Below are positions 33,346-45,336 of a DNA stretch of 64,000 bases, in pieces. Every line of letters begins with the position of its first letter. Position 1 is the first letter of the stretch. Both the position numbers and the translations under genes were made by a program. The stretch is from positions 2,341,634-2,405,633 of the forward strand of contig BCHU01000001.1 in the NCBI GenBank assembly GCA_001599715.1, in the 5' to 3' direction. This DNA comes from Phaeotremella fagi (taxonomy: Eukaryota; Basidiomycota; Tremellomycetes; Tremellales; Phaeotremellaceae). Below the pieces are notes generated by a model. The model was not told where the DNA came from. It saw nothing but the letters and a program-made list of their open reading frames with translations, and searched no databases.

Positions 33346-35337
33346 ATGACCTCCCCTTCTCCATCAACCTCACCAAACACATCCACAAGACCCACCAATC
33401 GTCGTGGAATCAGTACACCACCAAGAAGACATGTTGATTTACCTTCAGATTTGAACGGACAAACTGCCAGCTTGTATAACGTCAATGGTCCCGCTACTTC
33501 TGGTATCGTGAATGTTAATGCACCAGTCCGAACTAGACCTCGTAGAGGTATGACAATGGAGGAGGTTCATTCTGCTGGGTAGGTGGGACTTGTATCCAAT
33601 GACTAAACTGTAGTATGATATCTCATCACGATTTGAGTGAAGTTTTCGAAACCATTCCCATTGACGAGGACGAGATTAAAAAACTTCCCAGGAAGGTAGG
33701 TTCCACTTGATATCTCACTTACAGATAGCTTCGACCGTATTACGAAAATCTTGCTCTCCTACATGATCACTATGTGGAAGTTGACGGGTTACTGTCTGGA
33801 GAATTACCATCGACCATTGCGAAATCTTTCAAATCCCCACTTATGGGTAGAAGAAACACGTACACCAGACTTGTTGGAGATTTGGAAGAGGACTTGGAGG
33901 GTAATCAGAATCACTCAGACTGGATGCGTCGTGGGAGTGTTTGGAAAATTCAAAAACCTGGTACGGAGACTGAAGCTCTTTTACCTGAAGAGGACAGAGA
34001 AGCCAAGAGAGAACGGATAGCTAAATTGGCTCTCAACGGTGGGTCCAGTTGTTATTCAGCTAACGTTCAGTGAACACCATTGTGAACGTTCTCCTGGTTG
34101 CTGCGAAAGCAGTAGCAGTACTTTACTCGTCGTCGATCTCACTCACCGCTTCTCTTGTCGATTCGTCTCTAGACCTTTTAAGCACGTTTATTATTTTGGG
34201 CACCAGTTGGGCTATTGGAATTCAATCGGATAAACACTTGGTGAGTAGATGTCAAGCTCAACTGACAATAGTATCCCGCTGGTAAAAGACGATTCGAACC
34301 TCTGGGAGTTGTAGGTATATTGATGCGACTACACTGACTTTAGCTCATTTTCTCCGTTGCAATGATTGCGTCTTTTGTTCAAGTTTTCATCGAATCCTTT
34401 AAACGAGCAACTGGACCTGTAGACGAAGATGCAGTGGCTTTGAGTTGGATTGGGATGGGTACAATGTTGGCTACGATTGGAGTCAAGTCTGTCATGTAGG
34501 TGGGGGAGTGATTATCACTGATGACAGGTGGGTTTGGTGTTCTCGAATCCCAAGCTCTGGAGTTCAAGCCTTGGCTCAAGACGCTGAGAACGATGTTTGG
34601 TTCAATGTCATGTCTTTGGCTTTCCCAGTGGGTTTATGATCTGTTCTGGCTAATTTTAGTTTATCGGAACAAAAGTCAATTGGCCTCTGCTCGACCCCAT
34701 CGGTGGTATGGTGTTGTCAACTTATATCATTGTGGAATGGATCAAGACATTATTTGAGAATTTTGCAAATTGTACGTCTAGCTTAGGCTCAGCTAACAGC
34801 AGTGTCCGGCAAATCTGCTTCCCGTGACAACATTACAAGAGTACTTTATTTGGTGACTAGATTCAATCCAGTTTTGGAAATTGGAGAGGTGGAATGCTAT
34901 CATATAGGGTGGGTCGTTGATATGGACCATCTAACAACAGTGACGACTTGATTGTGGAAATTGATGTCATTCTACCTGCTGGAAGTTCACTTCATTTCGC
35001 TCATGATGTAGGAGAGACTATACAGTGAGTTTATCACAACGACCAAGCTAACCTCAGATGTGTTCTTGAAAGGTAAATCAAGTTTCGCTACACCGCTGAC
35101 ATCAGTCTCGATGGGGTCTTACGCGCATACGTCCAGTAAGTTGTAGATAAAGCTGGGCTGAGTTGTAGCTGCGATTATTCCTCCAGAAATCCGTAAGCTT
35201 GCATTCGAGTACCAACTGACATTAGCTCCCAACATACTTCACGATTGGTGCAACCGGAATATGGACAATCATCTAAGAAACCATCGTTGGATAACGTAGC
35301 AGTTGTTGACTACAGTGTGTCTCCAGAAAGGAGTTAG
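33346..35337 (+). CDS. Cation diffusion facilitator (Mn-type metal exporter)
   Basis: Fourteen exons (33346-33578, 33614-33695, 33729-34038, 34071-34240, 34272-34310, 34344-34495, 34528-34627, 34660-34771, 34803-34908, 34941-35024, 35058-35072, 35106-35135, 35169-35192, 35226-35337) give 522 residues; one exon is 15 nt and others 24-39 nt. CDF markers: TM2 SLVDSSLDLLST (DxxxD), the YPAGKRRFEPLGV loop, TM5 ALAQDAENDVWFN (DxxxD) and C-terminal RVLYLVTRFNPVLEIGEVEC. Paired DxxxD motifs are typical of the manganese-type subgroup, whose members load Mn into Golgi or vacuole. The long N-terminus is disordered and cytosolic. The C-terminus HCDYSSRNPSQHTS departs from the usual HKPEH motif. Confidence 0.87.
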
Positions 35338-35604
35338 ACGTCATAATGCATGGTAGTGACGTTCCATTGTCGCACAATCACTGACAGGAACAAAGGTGGA
35401 TGGATACAAGACTTACTTAAGCAGGATTCAGCTTTCGGATCGTTATGCAGGGCTCAGGGGAAGGAGCTTGTAGGTGTGACGACTAGAAAATAGGTTATGG
35501 AGAGATCATAGATAACTAGTAGAGATGGGATTTAATGCTCTTACCAAGTGATGCTAGCAGAAATACATTACGAATACAACATTTTTACACAACAGATGGC
35601 TACA

Positions 35605-37644
35605 CTATGCTCCCAGGGTCTCTTCAAAAAAGTCCACCACACATTGACCTTGTCGAACAGCTCGGGGATTGTTTACAGACGCAACAGCAGATCTCGTTGC
35701 ACGAATTAATTGAACAGGGCCACAGACTGAGGTCAGCACGGAACCGAACAAAAACCCACCTGAGACATGCATCGTCCCACCACATTCTTCAGCGTCCTCA
35801 CCGATGACCTGTTCTAGATCTGCTCGACCCCTGTGCCAGCGGATAAAACTCGAGGAAGCGGGAGTCAGTCCCAAAGCGTCAGACAGAGATTTAGGTAGGG
35901 TGTCAGTGGTCTCCTCCCATGGTGTTGACGGTACGATCGGTGTTGCTGTTCCCGATTCTTGATGAGTGAATCCTGGAACAATGTCTTCGAGTAGATGTTC
36001 CATCAATCCCTCCGATATAGAAGGTTCATCAGAGGAATGACTTTTGGTCACATGGATATCAACGAACACCTCCAAGTCGGGTTCAAATTCTGCAGCTTCG
36101 TTGAGTAATGTCGCTAACCATGTCACATCGGACGTATGTCGAACATGCCATACCAGTCTGAGTCTTTGCAATGGCGACGTGTGGTGGTGTGTTTGAATGA
36201 GATCCAGGAAGAATGCTGAAGTAAATGTGACTCCTGTACCACCTGCGACGAGAACGACTGTGGAGTAGGAAGACAAAGAGTGAGACGACCCGTATGGACC
36301 TTCGATATACATTGGGGTGTCATCAGTCATCGCGTCGCGTAAAAGTCGAGTGAAACCTGAGGTCAGCCGAGGCATGAGAATGACCTACCATTATGGACTC
36401 TGATTAAGAAAAGCGCTTCGTTACTGGATCTTGTAGGTACATTGGCGATTGAAAATGGGTGAGCTTCATGAGGATATTTCGAAATTGAAGGGGAGAGGAG
36501 AAATCTGCCGTCAGTGGTGTCAAGGTATAGACCTACGCATGTTGTCCAGCTTTCCATCTGAAGCCGTTCCTTTGGATTCTGAGTCTAAAAACGTCGTGAT
36601 CGAGTAATTCCGTTTTGCAGTTGATTTTACATTTATCTTTGGAGTTTAAACGCAGGGTCCGTAGTCCACGAATCATTCTGTCAACGATCCAAATGGCGAG
36701 TGCAGGCTAAAGTCAGTAAAGAACTTTAGGGATACATACCCAGACCCAATATCCCAAACGGTACCAATGGAAGAAGGCTCCAATCAGAAACATTCTGAGG
36801 TCAGCCTGGTAATGACTAAAACCTACAGTGTACCAACGATATGTGCGATCAAAAAGAATTCGTATGCCTTTCGTCGAACGACTCTAAAGGAGGTGACCCA
36901 AAGTAGAGTAAATCCACCGATAGCAAGGTATCCCTTTCGTCAGTGGGGACTAAAAGTGACCTACCCAAAGGATATATGCATGTACGATATGACCAGCGTC
37001 CCATCTAAAGTCAGTCGAGTCATCATTCTCACCTACACTGGGATTAACCAAAGGATAACGTGGATCCAACTGAAAAGCAGGCAAGCACGACTGGAGGCTC
37101 GATGAAGATAGTTCAACTTTTGATACGTAATCCCTGTGAGGTAAGAGATGGGGTTGTTTTTTTGGATTAAGATGATGATGATGGGGAGTTGAGAGAATGC
37201 CTGGGGTTAGTGGAGTCTTTGTGTAACTCACAATGACGCCCATTTGATTTGCAGTATTTTGATCACCCCCGAGCACTGACGTTAGCGTTCTTCGTGACAC
37301 CACCTACTTTTTGTCTTGTACAACCCGTAAAAGAAGAAAACTGCGCAATAGACCAAAGTCCAAACAGTGTCTATGACAGTATCCGGACCATACAACCATT
37401 TGGGCATATTGTACAGGTAGAGAAAGTTTCGCTGGGCAGCGCTGACCGCTGCGAGATGTCTCCATCGAGGTTTTGTACGTCGATTCGAATGTGAGAGACG
37501 ACGAATCACCAAGAGTAGCACCACAGCAGCAGTTAAAGCGATACAATAACGTGAACCGTACCAATGGAATCTGCGAGGTTTGTTTTGACCATGTTGAGTG
37601 GTGGTAGTACCATTTGGCAGCATGGATATTTGGATTGACTGCAT
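35605..37644 (-). CDS. Ferric/cupric reductase transmembrane component (Fre family)
   Basis: Nine exons (37644-37308, 37275-37232, 37200-37037, 37004-36965, 36933-36827, 36794-36740, 36706-36537, 36504-36389, 36356-35605) give 594 residues. The membrane core has two bis-heme His pairs, each 13 residues apart (NYLHRASSRACLLFSWIH and AHIVGTLMFLIGAFFH). The FAD motif is PHEAHPFSIANVP. The NAD(P)H part has GPYGSSHSLSSYSTVVLVAG with GGTG, and a late SVCGPVQLI. Fre enzymes move electrons across the plasma or vacuolar membrane to reduce Fe3+/Cu2+ for uptake. Length and topology are normal. The first ATG (37644) was chosen; another lies 7 codons on. Confidence 0.9.
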
Positions 37645-38144
37645 GGTGATGGTGATGGAGGAGAGATCAAATCATTTGCAAAGTCGTTATTTGTAGTTGA
37701 TGTAGATGGATGGATACAACGCTTGTTATCAGATTAGAATTCACTGCGTAAGAGAGGTATTGTATATGAATTTTTTCGGCCGATTCATTTCCGCAGTTAC
37801 TTCCGCTGCACGTGGGCTTTATCAGATAACGTCCAATTCCAAGTCGAACTTGGTCAAAGGGTCAAGGAGCAGGTTTAGACGAGGTCCAGGAGGAGCAGAG
37901 GGAAGACCCACGCTGACACCACCCTCGTCGGTTTGGAAACCCGATCGAACGCCTCTCTCCCTATGCTTAACGATGGTATTTGACAATTATCTCCGAAATC
38001 TTGGCCGCAGTTGTTTTTATCTGATTAAGATGTGAACTGGGAAGGTAACGTTTCGCACCGTCTTGGCAAAAATAAAGAAAAAGAAAAAGCCGTATATAAC
38101 ATACAGTATGTTGTACTTCCTCCTGTTCCTCCACCAACATCATC
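37645..38144. promoter_or_regulatory. Divergent region, ferric reductase / MFS
   Basis: 500 bases between opposite start codons. A short plus-strand frame (37706-38035) shows no domain. A purine-rich aaataaagaaaaagaaaaagcc tract lies just before a gtatataac TATA-like element at about 38091, roughly 50 bases before the MFS ATG. Confidence 0.5.
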
Positions 38145-39986
38145 ATGAACCAGTCACCAACTCTTACAGCAGACGAAAAAATTGCACCGCTTGACAAACC
38201 AGAGTCAATCGTCGATACTGCCACTGTACCCAAATTACATAACCTCCATGGCGACCACGATGACCCATCTCTCCCCACTGAAGACGACGTTTCGTTTGAC
38301 AAAACTCTTATCCCGTTAAAATACCGCCTCATTGCTTTCAGCATGATCGTTTTCTTTTCAACGGGATCGAGTTATTGCGAAAACACATTGAGTCCATTAA
38401 AGTCCACCTTTATCAAGCAGTTGGGTATCAATAGTGGGTAAAATACCGTTCTTCCCTGACATCAGACGCCCAATACGGTGCTATCGCATCTGCGTCAAGT
38501 TTAGTCAACACCATTCTACCGATCATTGGTGGTATAGGGATGGATCATTGGGGTGCGACTTAGTACGTTGTAGCACGATCCTGCTGACGTTAGTGCGGCC
38601 ATAATTTCAAGTGTCTTCGTTTTCATCGGTGCAATCGTTTCCGCCTCTGTAGGTTGTGCTAAGATTATCTCTCACAACAGTCCTCCAACACCGGTCATTA
38701 CGGTTTACTCATTGGAGGTCGAATCCTAATGGGCTTTGGATCAACGGTGATCGAATCGACTCAATCAAAACTTTACGCTCATTGGTTCCAAGGCTCAGGA
38801 TTGGCTTTTATATTCGCCCTCGACATTGCATGGTCGAGAATCACGACTATCATCTCGAGAAGTACTTCAGTGCCTATGAGTACGATCAACGGTTGGTGGG
38901 GATGGGCTTTATGGTGAGCAGACAGAGAGACAACACTGACCTCAGGATCCCCACCATCACCACTGGAGTCAATCTCCTTCTTGTCATCGGCTACTGGGCC
39001 TATGAACGTAGCATTCCTAAGCAGTATCAACCGAAACTAGGTAAAGCCGCCCATGCCAAGGAAGGTTGGTCGAAACGTAAAATTGGTCTCGACACCTTGA
39101 GCAGATTGTAAGTAACCTCTCAACAAAACTAACAACAGACCACGAGCGTTTCTCCTCTTGACCGCTACTCAAGTTCCTCAAAACGCAGTCATTTCGACCT
39201 ATACAGCGAATCTCGCTGATATCCAGACCAACACAAGAGGGACATCGACTTTGGCTGCTGGTTACAACTCCTCTCTCCAGGGGATCATTCCAATTGTTTT
39301 GACCCCTGTAGCGGGGATGTTCTTTGATAGATTTGGGTGGAGAATGCCTTTTGGTAGGTCTTGTCGAGACCCCACTGACGATAGTTTCAATCACCGCCGT
39401 CATGTACATTGTCGTCTTTGCTTTAATCGGTTTGACAAAAGTTCACCCTTTAGCTCCTATCATTCTTTCTTCGTTTGCCCTTTCCACCAACGCATTAGTT
39501 TTTATCGCCTGTATCCCGATCTTGGTCAACGACGATACTTTGCTTGGAACAGCTTTTGGTGTCTGGAAAGCGTTCGCCAACGCCAACACTATTATTTTAG
39601 AAGTTGTAGCGGGTGCTATTGTGAGTAGATGCCCGGACTGAACTCACTTTGTAGCAAGATCTATCTCCCACCAACTCCTATGACGCGGTCATCTACCTCT
39701 TGATCGGTTTGAAATGTCTTCAAGTAATCTGGGGACCTGTGTACGACTACTTTGATGGTCGTTGGTTGGGACATTCGCTACGTATGAGCGAAAAGCAACG
39801 TGTCGCCTTTGGACGAAAGGCTAGACAAAGTGACCAAGAAACTCCGTATGGTTGGCAAGTCGGACGCAAGACCATGTATGGGGTAGCGATTCTTTTGGGA
39901 TGCTTGATTGTGGTAGCCTGGGTGGTGAGTGGGGGTTTATACAACGCTGACGTTAGTTATACATTGTTTATGCCCTTGGGACGTAG
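38145..39986 (+). CDS. MFS transporter, MFSD1-like
   Basis: Nine exons (38145-38433, 38466-38562, 38594-38648, 38681-38913, 38946-39107, 39139-39353, 39385-39620, 39655-39924, 39957-39986) give 528 residues. After an acidic cytosolic N-terminus, the segments FSMIVFFSTGSSYCENTLSP, SLVNTILPIIGGIGMDHWG, LLIGGRILMGFGSTVIESTQ and AGMFFDRFGWRMPF show the two MFS halves with their motif-A-like loops (GGxxxDxxG). The pattern fits the MFSD1-like branch, which in animals transports dipeptides from lysosomes; substrate and membrane here are unknown. The last exon is only ten codons (LYIVYALGT). Confidence 0.8.
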
Positions 39987-40294
39987 GCTAAGGGATGACT
40001 AGTTACTCGATTAGCCCGACCTTTATTTAAATGTATGCAAACACGATCATCAGTCCATTTTAATCGTTTCAGCAACACGTTCGTTTGTTCTGAGCATCCG
40101 CGGTGGTATGTTGCACTGTCGACAAGGGCTTCGTTGTCTTCAGCATACAAGAGTTACTGAGAACTTTGACACTGGGCAAACTATGTCAAACTGTTGGAGC
40201 AGAGTTTACATAAGACTACTATAGATACATGTGAGAGGTGATACAGATGATCTAAGGTTAGCGACATTCCCGCAGCGACTCACCATCACCTCGC
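39987..40294. other. Convergent intergenic region
   Basis: 308 bases of 3' flank between the MFS gene and the SpoIIM-like gene. Minor open frames only. Confidence 0.5.
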
Positions 40295-40954
40295 CTAAAC
40301 CCCCTTCTTCCCACCCATATAAACAACCTCCAAAACTTCCCAAACCGCCGCTACACCTAAAATCAACGTGATCGATTTGTATATCGCTCCAGTAAGCGCT
40401 AAACCTGAACCAAAGGACCATTGTTTGTTGGAGACTTGTTTAACCAATTCCACCCCTTGTAACCATGCTGCGAATGACGCCAGAACATAGGCTTGTCCCT
40501 CAATGACCAAAGTGATCGCATGTGGAATCGTCAATTTACCAGCAGCTGGTGAGAAGATCAACCCCCATTCTTTTGCTCTAAAAGCAGAAAGAGCTAAACC
40601 AGAGAAAGGGACGATGAACGATGGTAGAGTGATCAACCCACTTCCTAACACCATGTTGACGCTGAATGTAAGGATCGTTGCGAGACCAATTCGACCGTTC
40701 TTGTAAGCTTCAACGACGATCCGACCTAGACTGTATTTGTTCAACGACTCAGTTGTGCGTTTGAGAGCGGCTTCATGTAAATGAGGATAATAAGCTGCGG
40801 CAGTCATCGCTCCCAAAACTGTACCGTAGAAACCAACGGACAAAGCGGTGTAGGCATATTTGTGTTGTTTAACGTAGGAGAAGGTGTTGAGTGTCGACGT
40901 GCGAATGGTTCCAATAGTGTTGGAAAGGATTTGTTGGGACCAGGAGAGTAACAT
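40295..40954 (-). CDS. SpoIIM/DUF95-like integral membrane protein
   Basis: Intronless frame of 219 residues, unusual beside its intron-rich neighbours. Four to five hydrophobic segments are seen (ALSVGFYGTVLGAMTAAAYY, LATILTFSVNMVLGSGLITL, PSFIVPFSGLALSAF, AITLVIEGQAYVLASFAAWL, LALTGAIYKSITLILGVAAV). The order with a central (S)VNMVLGSG loop and IPHAITLVIEGQAY resembles the SpoIIM/DUF95 fold of bacteria and archaea, found also in some fungi. Function unknown. No signal peptide; an N-terminal amphipathic stretch could be a mitochondrial-type leader. The call rests on pattern similarity only. Confidence 0.6.
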   Translation of the reverse strand: MLLSWSQQILSNTIGTIRTSTLNTFSYVKQHKYAYTALSVGFYGTVLGAMTAAAYYPHLHEAALKRTTESLNKYSLGRIVVEAYKNGRIGLATILTFSVNMVLGSGLITLPSFIVPFSGLALSAFRAKEWGLIFSPAAGKLTIPHAITLVIEGQAYVLASFAAWLQGVELVKQVSNKQWSFGSGLALTGAIYKSITLILGVAAVWEVLEVVYMGGKKGV

Positions 40955-41193
40955 GGTGTTGATGAAGGTAGAGGGTAATGTGTTGATAACGCGTTACGTC
41001 CTATTTCACCCGCAATGCGGACACGGAGGCATTCACACAAACACACCCACATCATGGTCAAAGAATGAATGCATCGAACTATACTTCTCACTTGTCACGT
41101 CTGTTACTATAATAGCTACATCATCGTCCTTCTCTCACATCTTCACATCCTGTCCATATCTCCCTCCGCACCTTCAAACCCCCTCCACACCAC

Positions 41194-42941
41194 CTAATGA
41201 ACGAATCCACCACCAGCACCACCTTGGGCGGCGTCACGTTCAGCAGCGGCGAACTCGTCAACCTTGGTGGTTGCAAACTTACGTGCTGGTACACGGTCTT
41301 CGAAGAGGATATCAAGTTCACCATAGGTTCTGTTCTTGGGCTCTGGGAGACGGTAAAAGGACCAGATGATACCCAAGACTGATGTACCGAACCAGAGGTA
41401 ACCTGACTTTGGTCCCCAGTTCCAAGCAGTTGGGTTCAACATGTATGGGTTAAGGATACCGACGACGATACCGCCAATGTTGTACAAGTTACGAGCCAAG
41501 ACGACAGTCTTGGCACGAAGTCTGGTGGAACCGATCTCAGCGACGAGCGAGTAACAAACTGGACCGACTGAGATATCGTAGGTGAACGTGAAGATGATCA
41601 AGAGAGCACCGATGGCCCATCGGCTACCTTCACTGACGGCGACCGTACCCAAAATAGCAGTGAGAATCATGATACCAGCGAGAATGAATTGACCGTAAAG
41701 ATAGATTGTTCTACGACCGAAAGGTTTCATCAAGAACCATGAAGAAACGGTACCGACACCACCGACGACGAACATGATAAGGTTAAGAGTTGAAGCGACG
41801 TTGGGAGTCATACCAGCTGATTCAAAGTAGTAAGTAGCTTGACCCATGAGTGGAGAACCGCAAGTTGTTTGAATCAACCAAACGATACAGGCAATTTCGG
41901 TACGTCTCAAGTTGACACCCTTGAAACAATCAAAGAACGTTGTACCAACGTCAGCTGCCTTTTCCATTTCATTGGTGTGGTGCATCATGGCGACTTGCTT
42001 CTTGGCATCGTCTTGGGAGAAACCAGTGGTTAAACGTAAGATGGCCCTTTCAGCGTCATCGAAACGACCTTGACGAGTGAGCCACCAAGGTGATTCTGGT
42101 GCAAAGACGATACCGATGAAGATTGGAATGGGCCAAACCCATTGGACGGCGAAGGGGATTTTGTCTGTGGGGTCAGATATATCAAATACAGGTGCACTTA
42201 CATGCCCATTCCGTGGTGTTGTCGATCAAAGCACGGTTAACACCGGAACAGATGATTTGTCCAATGACCCAACACAAGTTGACATATGTGGTAAGGAAGG
42301 GACGAAGACGTAAAGGCATAACCTCTGCAGCGTATGACACCGTCATGGTTTGGAAGGTACCCCATGGGAAACCAAGTAGAATATAACCGACGAGCAAAGT
42401 CGGTAAATTCTGAGCAAAGAATTGGATGAACAAGAAACCAGTCAAGGCGATCAAAGCGATCATCATTGTAAGTCTATAACCGAAACGTTCAGAAGCCCAA
42501 CCTGTGATTTGAAGACCAAGAATTTGACCGACTTGAACTGAGACTGAGAGACCAGTTTGCCAACGTGCAGGGATTTGCCAAGTGGTACCATCGAATTCAC
42601 CATAATGTTGGGCAAAGGTAGGGTTGGCGTAGAATTGACCAAGGAGTAAAGTGTCGTAACCCTCCATGATGATAGCACTGGGGTTAGTTCAGTTTCCAAG
42701 TTTTGACCTACGCTGAGAAAATGACAGAGTAGATAATACCCCATCGGTACATTCTGACAGCACCTCCCAAGGTTTGCTCCTTCTGTTGGTCGACAGCATC
42801 GGCAGCATCGTTAATGTAAACACCGAAATCTTCAGCAATTACAGTACCACGTCGACCACCACCTTCGGCGCTGTAGCCTAGGTTTTCGACGTGTTCAGTT
42901 TGTTCGAGATGTTTGATATCTTTTTCGTCTTGAATGGACAT
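41194..42941 (-). CDS. MFS sugar permease, maltose/alpha-glucoside type
   Basis: Three exons (42941-42712, 42677-42202, 42164-41194) give 558 residues. It has the twelve-segment sugar porter layout: MEGYDTLLLGQFYANPTF, ASERFGYRLTMM, GYILLGFPWGTFQTMTVSYA, the central-loop signature ESPWWLTRQGRFDDAERAIL, MKPFGRRTIYLYG, then PEPKNRTYGELD. The EGYDT and QFYANPxF segments match fungal Mal31/MalT-type alpha-glucoside:H+ symporters. It lies on the same strand as, and 317 bases from, the amylosucrase-like gene, suggesting uptake of its disaccharide substrate. The codons favour C-ending forms (gcc, acc, atc), as in a highly expressed gene. Confidence 0.9.
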
Positions 42942-43258
42942 TGTGTGGGGATTAGTTTAGTTGCAGTGGGCCGGGTTTATATAATGTCAATTCTAAACCA
43001 CGCCTCCTCACATGACTCTAACGATGGTAGTAAAACTTTGGTGGTCCCGATGATAGGCCGGAGATCGATGGGCACCACATTGTATTCAGATCACTCAACA
43101 CATGATCTGCATGGCGACGTTATACCGCGCTAAAAGTGCGGGTACCTCAAATCCCCTTGGGCCTCCATGTCACCAAGTCATTTGCCGCAATTTCGGTCTA
43201 TCCTCGGGCGTGCTTTTGATTAGATATGAAAACTTAGATGGTGCATTTTGGCTATGGA
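42942..43258. other. Promoter of the sugar permease
   Basis: 317 bases between the permease ATG and the stop of the upstream GH13 gene. Near the ATG it has tttatataatg (TATA-like, 44-34 bases before). No other element is recognised. Confidence 0.5.
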
Positions 43259-45336
43259 CTAAAAATATAACCACATATATTGATGAGCTCCGAGATGGAT
43301 TCCTGGCCTAACGTTGATGTCTTGTCCAGAGACTAAATCTTTCACAGTGTCAGGTAGCGTGACTAGAGTTTCTGCCCCGACCCATGCAGGTTCGTCTGAG
43401 AAATTGGCCAAGCAAATGACTTTGGCACCGTCTAGACCAGGTCGTTGGTAGCCTAAGATACTGGGGTTGTGAGTATGGAAGCCAACCAGTTGACCACCTC
43501 CAAGTTCAGGAGTCGATTGACGTAGACGGATGAGGTGTTGAAAGGCAGCAAACAACTTTCCAGAGTCGGTAGAGGGCTGGACACGGTCTTGGTATCGTGT
43601 TTCAGGGTACGGAGGACGATTGGCCCATCGAGTGTCGTTCTGTTTCGACCTGTCGGCGAGGAAAGTGTAGTCGTTCAATTGCCCAACTTCGTCGCCTAGA
43701 AAGATCAAAGGGATACCACCAGTGGACATGACGATGGAGTGGGCTAGGAGGATGCGTTCGATCGAACCAGACTCTCCAGATTCCAGTCCTAGAAGACTCG
43801 CTGTGGTACCTGTGAGTCTACAATCCCCTGTGACCGGGTTGTCTTGGAATGGTAATCCTCGAGCGAATGAACCGGGGTGGCCTGGGGTCAATGAGGGTAG
43901 TGTTTAGACTCACGATTAACATAAAACGCGTTGAGAAATTTCCTATGTTCGTCTCCTTTCTTTCCAAACTCCAAAGCGTCTTCGTCTGAGAAGGTCCAAC
44001 CGATGTCGTCGTGTCTGGGGTAAGCCAGACTATAATTGTACTCACGATCTGACATAGTTGACCCATGAGCAGAGGGACGAGATGGAATGTCGTCGCTCCA
44101 ACGCTTGATTCAGCAACGAAACGTCTCGAGTCGCCAACGCCTCCCAGATGAGAGCCATTTGAAGGGGACTGGGGTTAGCTTTGTCATGATTCTACCCACT
44201 TGTACGACAGTTGACACTCGTATGGATCGATATACGTCGCCACAAAGTCTGGATGAACGATGGCTTCACTTTTGAACAATAGCTGAGGAGCTGCTATCCT
44301 TGTAACCGCGTTGAAAGCTCGTAAAAGTTTATGAGCTTCTGGTCTATTTTCGCAATCGGTCCCGAGTCTGGCGTCAGTAAGGTCGTGATTTTGCTCACTG
44401 TTTCCATATAAAAGCTACCGCATCCATACGAAGAATGTTGACCCCAGCGTTGGCGATAAAGAGCATCTCCTTTGCCATGGCGTTGAACACTAGGGGGTTC
44501 GTATAGTTTAGATCCCATTGATGATGGTAGAACGTTGCCCAGATGTATCTAGGGTCAGCGTTGTAACTCTCGCACCCACCTCCCATCCTTTAGCTGCACA
44601 AACGACCCCGGGTGATCGTCTGGAAATATCTCCCTTGTCGTTTGTTCGAAAGCGTTTGGCATGGTTCTATCCGGGAAAATCCAATAATACCCCTCATGCT
44701 CTCTACTCCCCGCCATTGCAGCCTTGGCCCATTCGTGAGTGTTTGCAGTGTGGTTGAAAACAAAATCCACCACCAACGAAATCCCAGCGTTGTTAAAGTC
44801 CACCGCTAAATCCTTCAAATCCTCAAAAGATCCCAAGCCAGGCTTGACCTCTCGATACGATTGAACTGAATAACCACCGTCGTTGAAAGGCTCCGGTACT
44901 GCAAAGAACGGCATCAAGTGCACATATGTCAATCCTAGTTCTTTGAAGTAAGGTATTTTCGCCCTAACCCCGTTGAGATTCTTGGCGTAACGATCGACGT
45001 AGCAAACACCACCGAGCATTTTATGCGATTGGAACCAAGTTCGATCGTTTTCCCTCTCCTTGTCGAGTTTTTTCAGATATCCTGGTCGTTCCACCCAACT
45101 GTCTCCCATGGCTTTGATCAAGGCTAGGATAGAGTCTAAACAGTCCATTCGATGCCCATACAGCTCTGTCAAAATCCCAAACAACGTGATGAAGTTCATA
45201 TCCAAACGAGCCACAAATTCTGCATCTTTGAGCACTGGATGGGTCGAGAGCTCATATTTACAATAGGCGAGTGCTGCGCGAGCTTGTTGAGAGACACTAA
45301 GCACTGAGGTCAGTGGTGTCACCAATGCGACTTACT
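43259..45336 (-). CDS. Amylosucrase-like glycoside hydrolase family 13 enzyme
   Basis: Seven exons (45336; 45303-44580, 44548-44399, 44367-44200, 44168-44046, 44014-43914, 43881-43259) give 629 residues, the size of bacterial amylosucrase. It matches that family from end to end: an N-terminal helical domain, [79 protein letters not shown] (nucleophile Asp), [11 protein letters not shown] (acid/base Glu), [11 protein letters not shown] (transition-state Asp), [17 protein letters not shown]. Amylosucrase makes alpha-1,4-glucan from sucrose; related enzymes hydrolyse or isomerise it. No signal peptide, so cytosolic. The family is mainly bacterial, so transfer into this lineage followed by intron gain is inferred. 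The start codon appears split A/TG by the first intron (45304-45335). Confidence 0.88.

Noticed and set aside
37706..38035. 109-residue plus-strand ORF before the MFS gene
   Set aside because: No domain; it covers the divergent promoter and stops over 100 bases before the real start codon.
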